Shown: positions 1 to 8,775 of the stretch, in pieces
Layout: each line of letters begins with the position of its first letter
Numbering within the stretch: position 1 is the first letter of the stretch
Assembly: GCA_026014725.1 (NCBI GenBank)
Contig: JAOZHV010000026.1
Span: 1-64,000 of the forward strand
DNA from: Candidatus Bathyarchaeota archaeon
GTDB taxonomy: Archaea; Thermoproteota; Bathyarchaeia; Bathyarchaeales; Bathycorpusculaceae
Reading direction: 5' to 3'
DNA length: 64,000 nucleotides
The notes under the pieces: model-generated
What the model was told of the DNA's origin: nothing
The model's input: only the letters and a program-made list of their open reading frames with translations
Database searches by the model: none
Translations under genes and position numbers: made by a program

Positions 1-132
1 AAACACAAACACCAAAACTCACAATTAAACATAACCAGCCCAAACCACAAAAAAACCCAAAAGCAACGAAAACAAAAATAAGGACAAACCAAACAACACT
101 AACACACCCAAGCAAAAAACCGCGAACAAAGC

Positions 133-209
133 GGCCGGGGTGATGTAGCTTGGCAGCATAGAGGCCTGTGGAGCCTTTCGCTAGGGTTCAAATCCCTACC
201 CCGGCCCCA
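133..209 (+). tRNA. tRNA-His (GUG anticodon)
   Basis: The sequence folds as a cloverleaf: acceptor strand GCCGGGG (134-140) pairs with CCCCGGC (199-205), the T arm is TAGGG/CCCTA around TTCAAAT, and the anticodon stem GAGGC/GCCTT encloses loop CTGTGGA with anticodon GTG. The discriminator base is C73 and the base at 133 is an encoded G that can pair with it. The extra G(-1):C73 pair is the known identity element of tRNA-His. CCA is encoded at 207-209. No intron is seen. Confidence 0.95.
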
Positions 210-219
210 CCTAACGGTT

Positions 220-1203
220 CTATTTTTTAGTGGCAACGTAAATGTCTGCTTCAACCATCTGTGAGGTACTGTTGTAGAAGTGGTGGGTGAAATACAGGTT
301 GCCCGCATTGTCCAATGACGGTTCACCTGCGAATTGTGAAACAATAAGTTGCGGCTCAGACCACGCCCCATCAACTTTTACGGAACGGTAAATCGCTGGA
401 GTTCCCATGTATGTTCTTGTAAACCATAACTCATTTTCATCTTGCGTAATGAAAGGCCAGCCTTCCTGTTCAGCCGTATTAACAGCAGCTATGTTTTTTG
501 GTTCTTGCCACTCCCCATTCAGTAGCTCTGTAACCCAAATATCATACTGCCCTTTTCCGCCTGCTCTTGCCGAGTGAAAGTACAGCTGTTTGCCGTCGGC
601 GGTTATATGCATCTCGCCGACTTGGTATTGCTTGTTTAGTTTGTCGCCTGCGTACTGCCAGTTTGTCCATTTCCCATCTTTAAACTCAGCAGTAAAAAGA
701 TTCATGCCGTCAAAGCCTTCGCGGGCAGAAGCAAACCACATTATGTTTCCTTGTACAAATTCGGCGCCGTCAAGAGCCAGCTTTCCAGAATCTTGCAGGA
801 TGATTCTTTCAGCGTTAAGCCAAACTCCATCTTGCTTTTTTGCCACATAAATACCTGTTACTCCATCGAGCAACTGTTTTTCAGGAGGAATGTTTGGGTT
901 TGGAGTGAAGAAGAAATATATTGTTTTGCCATCAGGCATTATGAAGGCTGAATCTTCGGCGCCTGCAGTGTTGATTGCTTCTGATAAGGGTACTGGCTGG
1001 TTCCAATCTGTAGAATGCAGAATAGGTGGGTGCAAATCGTTTTCCACGGTGACTTTGATGGCTCCAACAGGAATGGCGCTTTCTCTTGTTGGCGGTGCCT
1101 GAGGATTTTGGGGAACAGAGTTTAAGCTTGCAAAAACTGCTAAGACAATAACGAATATGGCGATAACAACTACAAGCTTCGCGGGTCTTTTGAGCGTTGT
1201 CAT
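220..1203 (-). CDS. Membrane-anchored WD40-like (PD40) beta-propeller protein
   Basis: The 327-residue protein starts with a short basic segment and one hydrophobic helix (about residues 10-26), giving an uncleaved anchor or signal peptide, so the rest should lie outside the membrane. The body has repeated blades with the pattern D-G-K-x-[IL]-[YW]-F, for example MPDGKTIYFF, TADGKQLYFHSAR and NAGNLYFTHH, typical of TolB/PD40 propellers. No catalytic motif is visible. It lies 26 bases downstream of the YdeI-like gene on the same strand and may be co-transcribed. A binding or scaffold role is inferred; the ligand is unknown. Confidence 0.75.
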   Translation of the reverse strand: MTTLKRPAKLVVVIAIFVIVLAVFASLNSVPQNPQAPPTRESAIPVGAIKVTVENDLHPPILHSTDWNQPVPLSEAINTAGAEDSAFIMPDGKTIYFFFTPNPNIPPEKQLLDGVTGIYVAKKQDGVWLNAERIILQDSGKLALDGAEFVQGNIMWFASAREGFDGMNLFTAEFKDGKWTNWQYAGDKLNKQYQVGEMHITADGKQLYFHSARAGGKGQYDIWVTELLNGEWQEPKNIAAVNTAEQEGWPFITQDENELWFTRTYMGTPAIYRSVKVDGAWSEPQLIVSQFAGEPSLDNAGNLYFTHHFYNSTSQMVEADIYVATKK

Positions 1204-1229
1204 TATTTCTTATTATTGCTTGTATGTTG

Positions 1230-1793
1230 TTAATAGTGTTTTTCTATGCCTCCAAAGCCAAACTGTTTGTTTTTCGCTGTCATCCTGATGAAATTGTTTA
1301 AGCGTTTCTTGAATTCGTCTGGCCGATTTCTTGCTTCTTCAATGTAGCCTATGCGGATTCTTTTGTATTCAAGGGAGTATTTTTGGAAATTAGTCCATGC
1401 ATTCTTGTCGCTTTTTATTGCTTCTAAAATATCAACTGGGAGGATAAACTGCTCGTTGAGGATGCCTTTTACGGATGTTGCTATTGAGGGCATAACTTTG
1501 CCTTCGCCGACGAGTTTTCGCAAACGCTGCTTATTAGCTTCAGAATAGGGGGTTTTTGGGTTTCTGGGAGAAAACCTTTGAGCGTAACTGCTATCGTCAA
1601 TCCGTTTAGCCGTGCTGTCTATCCATCCAAAACATAACGCTTCTTCAACTGCGTCGTTGTATAGGATGCGGGGTTTGCCACTTGCTTTTTTGGGAAAAAC
1701 TAACCAAATCTCTTTCTCCTTGTTGTAATTTTCTGCCAACCACCTTCGCCAGCCTTCTCTTTCAGCGAAGTAAACGGTTCTGCTAACATCCAT
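1230..1793 (-). CDS. YdeI/OmpD-associated family protein
   Basis: The 187-residue soluble protein matches the YdeI/OmpD-associated family by the N-terminal pattern (W-R-x-W-L-x-x-N, WLVFPKKASGKP), the block YNDAVEEALCFGWIDSTAKRIDD, and a C-terminal half rich in Lys, Arg and Asn. Length and domain order are normal. Bacterial members are linked to bacteriocin or peptide tolerance, but the biochemical activity is not established, so no function is assigned here. It is the first gene of a probable two-gene unit with the propeller protein. Confidence 0.8.
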   Translation of the reverse strand: MDVSRTVYFAEREGWRRWLAENYNKEKEIWLVFPKKASGKPRILYNDAVEEALCFGWIDSTAKRIDDSSYAQRFSPRNPKTPYSEANKQRLRKLVGEGKVMPSIATSVKGILNEQFILPVDILEAIKSDKNAWTNFQKYSLEYKRIRIGYIEEARNRPDEFKKRLNNFIRMTAKNKQFGFGGIEKHY

Positions 1794-1889
1794 GACACAA
1801 AGTGTACGGAATTGCCTTATTAAGTAGCTTGGAGGGGAATGCTTAATTTTGCTGTTTCATCATATACTCTTATCCCACTGGATAAATCC

Positions 1890-2075
1890 ATGACGACGGA
1901 CCCAACGGATGCTGCAAGTCTGAAAACTTGCTTAGCTGTGATGGCGGGTTCACCCAAACATGGGACACGGTGGGCACGGGCGCAACTTCCCACGCCGAGA
2001 GAGCTTAACCAAGCTTAAAGCGACGCTTAGCTGTGAGGTTAAGTGTTAGGTTACGTTGGGAGACAACAGCCCGCG
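1890..2075. ncRNA. Candidate structured non-coding RNA (uncharacterised)
   Basis: This 300-base gap without a gene (1794-2093) is unusually GC-rich from about 1890 on and contains nested complementary segments. CCCAACG (1901-1907) pairs with CGTTGGG (2054-2060) as an enclosing stem; GCAAGT/ACTTGC forms a hairpin near 1913-1930; GCTTAACC (about 2003) can pair with GGTTAAGT (about 2037). The 12-mer GCTTAGCTGTGA occurs twice (1930-1941 and 2025-2036). I could not match it to RNase P, SRP, 5S or a known riboswitch, and the strand is undetermined. Confidence 0.3.
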
Positions 2076-2093
2076 AAAAACGTTTCCGCTTCT

Positions 2094-3080
2094 TTAGTTG
2101 ATACCTTCCAGTGATGATTGGAGTAGCAACTTGAAAGCATCAACATTAATTTTAATAGGCTCCAAATTTTTCTCTTCAGCTAGAGCCATATTACGCATTT
2201 CTTTTTTTAGTTTCTGAACCTGCTCTGTTCTCATAACAAGTTCTGTTACTTTCATGGCTTTTTGCTCTGTCAATTTCCCTTGCAGTAAAGCCATAATCCG
2301 CTTCATTGCTGGTGCATCTTCAAACGCATACAATAGGGGCAAAGGCAAAATCTCGTTTTTTAGCCTGTTTTCTAATTCGTTGTGGTCCTGCAAGTCAATG
2401 AATTCATTTTTCAGCGACATAAGAACCCCCAAAGTTTTCCCATAGTGCCTTAAAATATTCAGTTCTTGCGGATTTGCGCCGCCTATTATGGCACCGATTT
2501 CAGCACAGGCTTGAGCTACTCCACCTTTAGATTCAATAACCTTACGGTAGGCGACTATATCTACAGGCGGTTTTTCCCTTAGAGATCTTTCACTGGAAAT
2601 AGCGTTACCTATCTTGAAGAAGGATTGCTCCACACAATCAAATACTGCTTTCTGTTTTTTTGGCGAAAACTCCTCACATGCCTGATGGAGAAGAAGCATT
2701 CCTCTGAAGAGTAACGCGTCTCCTGCCAGTAGAACCAAATCTTTGTTGTATCTGCCGAGAGCTGTTTGTTTTTGGCTTTTGTACTTTGACCCGTCTATTA
2801 TGTCGTCATGCATGTCTGCGGCTCCAGTAAGCAAAACTATTGTAGCGCTTAAATTATGGGTTAGTTCGGGGTTTCCGTTTACTGCTTGACAACATAAGGC
2901 AATTAACGCTGGGTGATGCGTGTTTGGCCAAGTTTCTTCTATGAAGTAGGATAGTATTTCCTGAATTGGCGGGGGAAATTTTGTGTCATTTAGGGTTTTT
3001 TTCGCAGTTTCGAGCCCTTTTTTGCCATATTTTAAGAGGATTCCTTGAACTTTTTGGTTTATATTGGATGGCGGCGTCAT
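2094..3080 (-). CDS. Polyprenyl synthetase family protein with degenerate second Asp motif
   Basis: This all-helical isoprenyl diphosphate synthase homologue (328 residues from the ATG at 3080) has the first aspartate-rich motif in DMHDDIIDGS. The usual second motif (DDxxD) is replaced by EFIDLQDHNE, so chain elongation from IPP to GGPP or longer products is uncertain. Archaea use such enzymes for ether-lipid precursors. A TTG at 3107 would extend the protein by nine residues, but a TATA-like element at 3124-3131 would place the minus-strand transcript start near 3100, favouring 3080. It is divergent from the protease gene. It could be a catalytically altered or regulatory subunit. Confidence 0.8.
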   Translation of the reverse strand: MTPPSNINQKVQGILLKYGKKGLETAKKTLNDTKFPPPIQEILSYFIEETWPNTHHPALIALCCQAVNGNPELTHNLSATIVLLTGAADMHDDIIDGSKYKSQKQTALGRYNKDLVLLAGDALLFRGMLLLHQACEEFSPKKQKAVFDCVEQSFFKIGNAISSERSLREKPPVDIVAYRKVIESKGGVAQACAEIGAIIGGANPQELNILRHYGKTLGVLMSLKNEFIDLQDHNELENRLKNEILPLPLLYAFEDAPAMKRIMALLQGKLTEQKAMKVTELVMRTEQVQKLKKEMRNMALAEEKNLEPIKINVDAFKLLLQSSLEGIN

Positions 3081-3121
3081 TTTTGTCACGTAGAATATGT
3101 AGTTCAAATATGTATTCGCAA

Positions 3122-3134
3122 TACTTATATCTTG
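3122..3134. promoter_or_regulatory. Shared divergent TATA element
   Basis: The sequence TACTTATATCTTG reads as a TATA-like box on both strands. It lies about 40 bases before the protease ATG (3170) and about 45 bases before the prenyl synthase ATG (3080), so one AT-rich core may serve both divergent genes. Confidence 0.45.
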
Positions 3135-3169
3135 CGAGATTGATTACGTTAAGATACAGGGGTAGCACC

Positions 3170-3991
3170 ATGCAAGCAAAAACAAAGATTATGGTGATTC
3201 TTTTCCTCACAGCATCAATAACACTTTCAACTACTCCAGTCTACGCATTATCAGGAAACATCCACCCAGACAACACACATTCATTCGTCGGCTTAGTCGT
3301 CTTCTATAACATAGACGCAAACGGCAACAAAATCCCTGTATCAATCAGCAGCGGCATTCTTCTATCCCCCACAATCGTACTAACAACCGCACACAGTTGC
3401 ATAACGAATTCAGCCATAGTCTGCTTTGACCAAGGTCCAATAACTTGGAGTATAAATGACGGTCAACTCCAAATCGAAGGCGTAACATCATCATACGAGG
3501 GAACCGCTTACGTTAACCCTGATTTCTCAATAGCAGAAAAAGGAAGCCTTTCAGGATTTATTCACCGTGACGTAGCGTTAATCGTTCTTGATAAACCTGT
3601 ACCTTCCAGTGTCGTTAGCACTTATGCTCAACTGCCAACTGCAGGACTCGTGGATACTTTGCCAAAGAAGAGTGATGTAACTCTTGTAGGCTACGGCTTG
3701 CAAAGCGCTTCTGCAACATCAATCACGCGCAATTATGCTTATGCACAAATAATCTCAGGCAACTTTGCATGGAGTGATGAATTCGTCAGATGCTCAGCAA
3801 ACCCAGGCAAAGCCAGAGGAGGAATAACCTACGGAGACTCAGGCGGGCCTGTCCTAGTAGGCGACACAAACATTGTTATTGCAATACATTCATACGCGAC
3901 CAATCAGAACTGCGGCGGAGTAACATATCACGCTCGGCTTGATGTAACCGAAGTTTTAGATTGGATAGCGGAGGTGAGCCTAATTGAGTAA
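3170..3991 (+). CDS. Secreted trypsin-like serine protease (S1 family)
   Basis: The 273-residue protein begins with a clear signal peptide (MQAKTKIMVILFLTASITLS, ending near VYA-LSG). The chymotrypsin-fold catalytic triad is visible: His in VLTTAHSC, Asp in HRDVALIVLD, and Ser in YGDSGGPVLVG. The protein should be exported and act as an extracellular endopeptidase; the substrate is unknown. The reading frame extends upstream to 2966, but the ATG at 3170 is preferred because it starts the signal peptide and follows a TATA element at about 3124. The His motif is TAHS rather than the common TAAHC. Confidence 0.88.
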   Translation: MQAKTKIMVILFLTASITLSTTPVYALSGNIHPDNTHSFVGLVVFYNIDANGNKIPVSISSGILLSPTIVLTTAHSCITNSAIVCFDQGPITWSINDGQLQIEGVTSSYEGTAYVNPDFSIAEKGSLSGFIHRDVALIVLDKPVPSSVVSTYAQLPTAGLVDTLPKKSDVTLVGYGLQSASATSITRNYAYAQIISGNFAWSDEFVRCSANPGKARGGITYGDSGGPVLVGDTNIVIAIHSYATNQNCGGVTYHARLDVTEVLDWIAEVSLIE

Positions 3992-4143
3992 TAAACGCAA
4001 TATTAGAGCCAAGCCTGTTCCAACTTCAGTTGGCATGTGGTGGTAAAGTCATACGTCTCACCACTCTCTTTGAGTGAAGAGCTTAGAAAGGAGCTCCCTT
4101 TTTGACCTTAGTTTTCATTATAGCTAAGTAGCAAGGAAGCTGA

Positions 4144-5391
4144 ATGCAACCAAAATTAAGCAAGACCTATTCAGTTACAGTAAAAGAATTCAAAGGTATC
4201 TTTTTAGGTGTTATTCTTGTAGCTAACAGTTTCATCTGGTATCTCTATAGTGGCCGTCTTTTATCTAAAATAACTCTTAATTCAGGTTTCTCAGACTATC
4301 AGGCACTTCTAGTTTGGGGCATGTACATTCTTGGAACGGTAACTGCGGCTATTTTCGGCTTTCTGGTGTCAAGTAAGTTTAAGAATCGCATTTCTTTTCT
4401 GCGTATTTGGCTACTACTGGGCATACCGTTATCGCTGGTACCTCTAGTTATAGATATCACAGGGCTATACTGCATGTTGTTTTTCTTTACTCTTGGGGGC
4501 GTCTATTTTGGCTTAGGCATGCCTGTTACATTAGCATACTTTGCCATGGTTACAAATGAAACAAACCGAGCACGTTTGGGAGGGGTAACTTTTCTGACAA
4601 TTTTTGCCAGCGTGATTCTCCTCGGCGCCTTCGGCGTAACCGATATTGCCCTTAACGCTGTTGTTTTAGCAGTATGCAAACTTTTTGGGTTAATAGTTTG
4701 TTGTGTGGTCAAACCCGTTGAAAAGGGCATACCGCAGAAGGAGAATATCACTTACAGGGGCATCTTTGGAAACGTTACATTTATTTTATATTTTGTGCCT
4801 TGGATGATGTTTTCTATAGTAAACTACTTGACTCTCCCAATAGTGAAAGATATTTCTCCAAACCTGTTCGACTATTCTATGCTTGTTGAAAATATTCTAG
4901 CGGGCGCATTTGCTGTTATTAGCGGTTTTTTCGGCGACTATATCGGTCGAAAACGTCTTGTTGTCGCAGGGTTTATTCTTTTAGGTCTTGGTTACGCAAG
5001 TCTTGGGTTGTTTCCTCAAAACATTATCGGCTGGTGGTTCTATACTGCAGTTGATGGAGTCGCTTGGGGTATTTTTTACACTATTTTTCTCATGACAATT
5101 TGGGGCGACCTTGCAGGTGGAAAAAACAGTGAGAAATATTATGCCATTGGTTATTTGCCTTTTCTTTTGTCAATTTTCACGGAGCTGTCTTTGGGTAATG
5201 CAATTTCTTTCACTGTAAATACCTTGGCGATTTTTTCTTTCACCAGTTTGTTCCTTTTTTTGGCTGTTTTGCCACTGGCTTATGCGCCTGAAACTTTACC
5301 TTTGTCAGTGCTTAAAAATCGTGAGCTGAAGAGTTATATAGAGACCGCAGAGCGCCTGAAAAGGCAAGCGCACTCAAGTGTAAAAACTTAA
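4144..5391 (+). CDS. Major facilitator superfamily transporter
   Basis: The 415-residue polytopic protein has about 12 predicted membrane helices in two halves, with an MFS-like cytoplasmic loop GDYIGRKRLVVAG after a helix of the second half. The start has an AAGGAAG ribosome-binding sequence 6 bases upstream. The substrate cannot be read from the sequence. It is followed after 90 bases by tyrS, which has its own TATA-like element, so the two are probably separate units. Confidence 0.8.
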   Translation: MQPKLSKTYSVTVKEFKGIFLGVILVANSFIWYLYSGRLLSKITLNSGFSDYQALLVWGMYILGTVTAAIFGFLVSSKFKNRISFLRIWLLLGIPLSLVPLVIDITGLYCMLFFFTLGGVYFGLGMPVTLAYFAMVTNETNRARLGGVTFLTIFASVILLGAFGVTDIALNAVVLAVCKLFGLIVCCVVKPVEKGIPQKENITYRGIFGNVTFILYFVPWMMFSIVNYLTLPIVKDISPNLFDYSMLVENILAGAFAVISGFFGDYIGRKRLVVAGFILLGLGYASLGLFPQNIIGWWFYTAVDGVAWGIFYTIFLMTIWGDLAGGKNSEKYYAIGYLPFLLSIFTELSLGNAISFTVNTLAIFSFTSLFLFLAVLPLAYAPETLPLSVLKNRELKSYIETAERLKRQAHSSVKT

Positions 5392-5427
5392 TTCAGTGAA
5401 GCTGACAAGCGTTGGGGAATACTTTAA

Positions 5428-5444
5428 CCTATTTATTTTTAAGT
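5428..5444 (+). promoter_or_regulatory. TATA-like promoter of tyrS
   Basis: The AT-rich element CTATTTATTTTTAAG lies about 40 bases upstream of the tyrS ATG, as expected for an archaeal TBP site with a short leader. Confidence 0.45.
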
Positions 5445-5481
5445 TCATTACACATTAAAGAGAATCACAAGCTGAGTTAAC

Positions 5482-6570
5482 ATGGATTTAGAAAAAAGAA
5501 TCGAACTCATCTGTAGACCGCCGACCGAAGAAGTCGTTACACTAGAGGACTTAAGAAGCCTCTTAGAAAAGGAAGAACACCCAATCGCCTACAACGGCTG
5601 GGAACCCTCTGGTCTTGCACATTTGGGAACAGGCGTTATCTGCGCTTACAAAATGAAAGACTTCGCCGAGGCAGGCATACACTTCAAAGCTTTTTTGGCA
5701 ACTTGGCACGCTTGGCTCAACAATAAGCTGGGCGGAGATTTAGCGCTCATACGCAAAGCCGCAGACCTATTTCGGCACTCTTGGCTTGCGCTCGGCGTTC
5801 CAGGGGATAAGGTGGAATTCATTTACTCAGATGAACTCTACAAGGACATTGATTACTGGGCAAAAACAGTGATAATTGCCAAAAACCTAACCTTAGCACG
5901 AACCACACGCACCTTGGAAATTGCGGGAAGAAAAGAAGGCGAAGCACACTACGTCTCAGATTACCTATACACACCAATGCAAGTAGCGGACATTTTCCAC
6001 ATGAAAGTGAAAATTTGCCAGTTAGGCATGGACCAGCGCAAAGCCAACATGGTTGCCCGAGAAATCGGCGAAAAAATCGGCTGCTGGAAACCAATTTGTG
6101 TTCATCACCACCTGTTGCAGGGTTTAGAAAAACCAAAAGTTTGGCCGATTCCTGAGGGGCAGGAGAAAGAAGCTGTTGCCTCTGCGAAGATGTCTAAGAG
6201 TAAGCCGCAGACTTGCATTTTCATTTATGATTCACCAGAGGAAATCAAGCAGAAGATGGGAAAAGCTTTCTGCCCAGAAAAAACCGTCAAATTCAACCCA
6301 GTGCTCGACACTTGCAAGTACATAATTTTCCGAGAGAAAAACGCTTTCAGAATCGAGCGTCCAGCGAAATTCGGCGGCAATGTGGAATTTGGCAGTTTCC
6401 AAGAGCTTGAATCAACCTACGCTGAGGGTAAACTGCACCCAATGGACCTCAAAAACGGCGTTGCGGTTGGGCTGGCGGAGATTTTGGAGCCTGTTAGGCG
6501 CTACTTTGCCAACAACAAGGAAGCCAAGGACTGCTTGGAGACTGTGCGTGAGGCAAAGATTACAAGGTAG
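5482..6570 (+). CDS. tyrS: Tyrosine--tRNA ligase
   Basis: This class I aminoacyl-tRNA synthetase charges tRNA-Tyr in the cytoplasm. The 362-residue protein has the archaeal/eukaryal-type layout: the YNGWEPSG strand followed by a HIGH-like motif HLGTG (residues 47-51), the tyrosine-binding core, and the KMSKS loop at residues 236-240, with a short C-terminal domain. Length fits archaeal TyrRS (about 310-370). The stop codon is TAG, and the Toprim gene begins 5 bases later, suggesting one operon. Confidence 0.95.
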   Translation: MDLEKRIELICRPPTEEVVTLEDLRSLLEKEEHPIAYNGWEPSGLAHLGTGVICAYKMKDFAEAGIHFKAFLATWHAWLNNKLGGDLALIRKAADLFRHSWLALGVPGDKVEFIYSDELYKDIDYWAKTVIIAKNLTLARTTRTLEIAGRKEGEAHYVSDYLYTPMQVADIFHMKVKICQLGMDQRKANMVAREIGEKIGCWKPICVHHHLLQGLEKPKVWPIPEGQEKEAVASAKMSKSKPQTCIFIYDSPEEIKQKMGKAFCPEKTVKFNPVLDTCKYIIFREKNAFRIERPAKFGGNVEFGSFQELESTYAEGKLHPMDLKNGVAVGLAEILEPVRRYFANNKEAKDCLETVREAKITR

Positions 6571-6575
6571 CTAAC

Positions 6576-6986
6576 GTGTCAACTCACCAAAAAGAGAAGC
6601 AAGAGAGAATCCAAAAAATCATAGACAAGTTAATTGAAGCCTCAGAGAAAGGCAAACCCGTTATTGTTGAGGGCAAAAAAGACAATCAAGCCCTAAAAGA
6701 ACTAGGCGTTAACGGCGTAATCTTGACGGTGAAGAGCGGCGGAAAATCCTTTTTGGAAGCAACACGGGAGATAGAGATGCTTGGAGCAAAAGAAGTTATT
6801 CTTCTTTTGGACTTTGACAGGCGAGGCAGAGAAGGCACGAAACGCTTGCAACAGAATTTGGAAAGGGCGAAAGTTAAGGTGAATCTTAGGTTTTGGAGTG
6901 AATTGAAGGGTTTAATTAGCAGAGACATTCAGTGCATCGAAAGCTTGCCTTCCTACCTGAGTTCGGCTCAGCGCAAGGTTACTTAA
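6576..6986 (+). CDS. Toprim domain protein (small primase-like)
   Basis: The 136-residue protein is a stand-alone Toprim domain. The N-terminal glutamate motif is in PVIVEGKKD (residues 28-36) and the acidic motif is in ILLLDFDRRGREG, the signature of metal-dependent primase/topoisomerase/RNase M5 catalytic domains. Small archaeal Toprim proteins of this kind (COG1658-like) are thought to act on RNA or DNA, but the substrate is not established. The start is a GTG 5 bases after the tyrS stop, so translation is probably coupled. Confidence 0.8.
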   Translation: MSTHQKEKQERIQKIIDKLIEASEKGKPVIVEGKKDNQALKELGVNGVILTVKSGGKSFLEATREIEMLGAKEVILLLDFDRRGREGTKRLQQNLERAKVKVNLRFWSELKGLISRDIQCIESLPSYLSSAQRKVT

Positions 6987-7051
6987 TAGTGCGCGGTTGA
7001 GTGGCATCTACGTTTTTATTTGTGAAGTGCTTCTAGTTATCTTGGGGATTT

Positions 7052-7813
7052 TTGGTGAAGGCTAATTTGCTTCGATTCGGAAACATCATTGCGTATGTAA
7101 TTACTATTATAGTTAATAGTTTGGCAGGCAGCACAGCGCTGCTTAACGGCAGAACAACTGCTGTGGTCTCAGACGCTTATCCGACGCTAGTTACGCCTGC
7201 AGGGTATGTTTTCTCAATTTGGGGAGTCATTTACCTGCTGCTCGGAGCTTTTGTTATCTACCAAGTTTTGCCAAGCCAAAAATACCAGCCGTACCAAAAA
7301 CAAATCGGTGCTCTTTTCATCTTAAGCAGTCTGTTTAATGTTGTTTGGCTCTTCCTCTGGCAGTATGACTACATTACTCTGTCAGTTATTGTGATGTTTG
7401 CGCTTCTGGCAACCTTGATTACGATTTACATGCGTTTGGGTATTGGAAAAACAAAGGCTTCCTTAAAAGAGAATTTACTTGTTCGTTTGCCGTTTAGTGT
7501 ATATCTCGGATGGATAACCATAGCAACCATCGCCAACGTTTCAGCGGCGCTGGTGTCCGTGAGCTGGGATGGTTTTGGCTTGGGTCCTCAAACGTGGGCA
7601 ATACTTGTTTTGGCAGTGGCAGCCGTAATCGCGGTGGCTGTTATCGTAACGCGGAAGGATGTTGCTTACAGTTTAGTGTTGATTTGGGCGCTTGCAGGGA
7701 TAGCAGTAAAACAAAGCCTCTATCCAGATATTGTTCTTACCGCACAGATAGTCATTGTAGTTATTGTGGTGGTTTTAGCGGTTAGGCTGTTTATGTATAA
7801 ATTAAGACGTTAG
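7052..7813 (+). CDS. TspO-like tryptophan-rich sensory membrane protein
   Basis: The 253-residue membrane protein has about 7-8 hydrophobic helices. The N-terminal block with TLVTPAGYVFSIWGVIYLLL is characteristic of the longer tryptophan-rich TspO/MBR-related family. TspO proteins bind tetrapyrroles or sterol-like ligands, but the longer relatives are uncharacterised. The start is TTG (7052) or the adjacent GTG (7055). A second membrane gene follows 12 bases downstream. Confidence 0.75.
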   Translation: MVKANLLRFGNIIAYVITIIVNSLAGSTALLNGRTTAVVSDAYPTLVTPAGYVFSIWGVIYLLLGAFVIYQVLPSQKYQPYQKQIGALFILSSLFNVVWLFLWQYDYITLSVIVMFALLATLITIYMRLGIGKTKASLKENLLVRLPFSVYLGWITIATIANVSAALVSVSWDGFGLGPQTWAILVLAVAAVIAVAVIVTRKDVAYSLVLIWALAGIAVKQSLYPDIVLTAQIVIVVIVVVLAVRLFMYKLRR

Positions 7814-7825
7814 GCTGGCAAACAG

Positions 7826-8371
7826 GTGAGCGGCGACCTGAAGGGCAAAGTGCTTACTTACGAGTTAATCGGAATAGTTTTTATTCTAATCCTTGGAAGT
7901 CTTTTTCATTTCACCTTTGAGTTGTCAGGAAACAATCCAGTCGTTGGAGCATTTTCAGCGGTAAATGAAAGCGTGTGGGAGCATCTTAAGCTGGCATTTT
8001 GGCCAACAGTGCTGTTTGCGCTAATAGAGTTCGTGCTTTTGAAGCGGGTGGTGAACAATTTTGTTCTTGCCAAAACGGTGGGGGTTTATCTTATGGTTGC
8101 GATTATTCCTGCGATATTTTACTCTTACACAGCGTTTACTGGCGAGAGCCTTTTTGCAATTGACATAGCTTCCTTTGTGATTGCTGTTATTGTAGGGCAA
8201 CTGGTGAGCTACAAACTCTTAACATACAGAAAAATGCAGCGCTGGTCAGGCTGGATTGCCCTTGCGTTTCTGTTAGCTTTAGCTGGAGCATTTGTTGCCT
8301 TCACTTTCTTCCCACCGCAGTTAACGATTTTCCGCGATACGCTCACAGGGCAGTATGGAATTAGCGGATAA
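7826..8371 (+). CDS. DUF6512-like integral membrane protein
   Basis: The 181-residue protein has about five membrane segments, starting with KVLTYELIGIVFILILGSLFHF, and a conserved-looking loop NPVVGAFSAVNESVWEHLKL that resembles DUF6512 proteins. Function is unknown. The start is GTG, 12 bases after the TspO-like gene, so the two are likely co-expressed. Confidence 0.65.
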   Translation: MSGDLKGKVLTYELIGIVFILILGSLFHFTFELSGNNPVVGAFSAVNESVWEHLKLAFWPTVLFALIEFVLLKRVVNNFVLAKTVGVYLMVAIIPAIFYSYTAFTGESLFAIDIASFVIAVIVGQLVSYKLLTYRKMQRWSGWIALAFLLALAGAFVAFTFFPPQLTIFRDTLTGQYGISG

Positions 8372-8377
8372 AACTGC

Positions 8378-8391
8378 ACATTTAAATAAAA
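8378..8391 (+). promoter_or_regulatory. TATA-like promoter of the 115-residue gene
   Basis: ATTTAAATAAAA lies about 35 bases before the TTG start at 8425 and after the stop of the preceding gene, so the small gene probably has its own promoter. Confidence 0.4.
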
Positions 8392-8424
8392 ATTGAAACA
8401 TACTTTAGCAATAAGGTAAGAACG

Positions 8425-8772
8425 TTGGCTTATCTGCGTAGCGAAAAAGAAGACCTCGAAATATCCTATTCACTGGACAGCATTTGGGAGGCAATCCCCA
8501 AAGCAGTCAAAACCCTACAGTGGACAATAGAAGAAAAAGATGACGAGGCGCACAGAGCTAAACTGAAAACCAAAGCAGGCTTCATGTCTTATAGCTCTAT
8601 TCTCTATGTTGAGGCTAAAGCGGTGGATGAGAAAACAACGCGCATGACTATAAACGCTGAAACGCCTGTGACAACAATTACGTCGATGGCTGATTTTGGC
8701 AGAACAAAAGACCGCGTTGAAGCCTTCGTTATCATGTTAGCTAAAGAAATGGAAAAGAGAAAACGTTCTTGA
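8425..8772 (+). CDS. Small conserved-type hypothetical protein (115 aa)
   Basis: The protein is soluble and mixed alpha/beta, with an N-terminal strand (LEISYSLDSIWEAIPKAVKTL), a central lysine-rich segment and a C-terminal helix ending in basic residues. The pattern of a short beta-domain that responds to 'SIWEAIPKAV' is reminiscent of DUF3568/START-like small proteins, but I do not recognise a family securely. The start is TTG. It is convergent with the ABC exporter genes, leaving only 3 bases between the two stop codons. Confidence 0.6.
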   Translation: MAYLRSEKEDLEISYSLDSIWEAIPKAVKTLQWTIEEKDDEAHRAKLKTKAGFMSYSSILYVEAKAVDEKTTRMTINAETPVTTITSMADFGRTKDRVEAFVIMLAKEMEKRKRS

Positions 8773-8775
8773 GGG

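Noticed and set aside
1890-2075. 5S rRNA, SRP RNA or RNase P RNA
   Set aside because: I compared remembered signature motifs (5S CCGAAC-type loop, SRP GGAAG tetraloop region, RNase P CR-I/CR-V) on both strands and found none in the right order.
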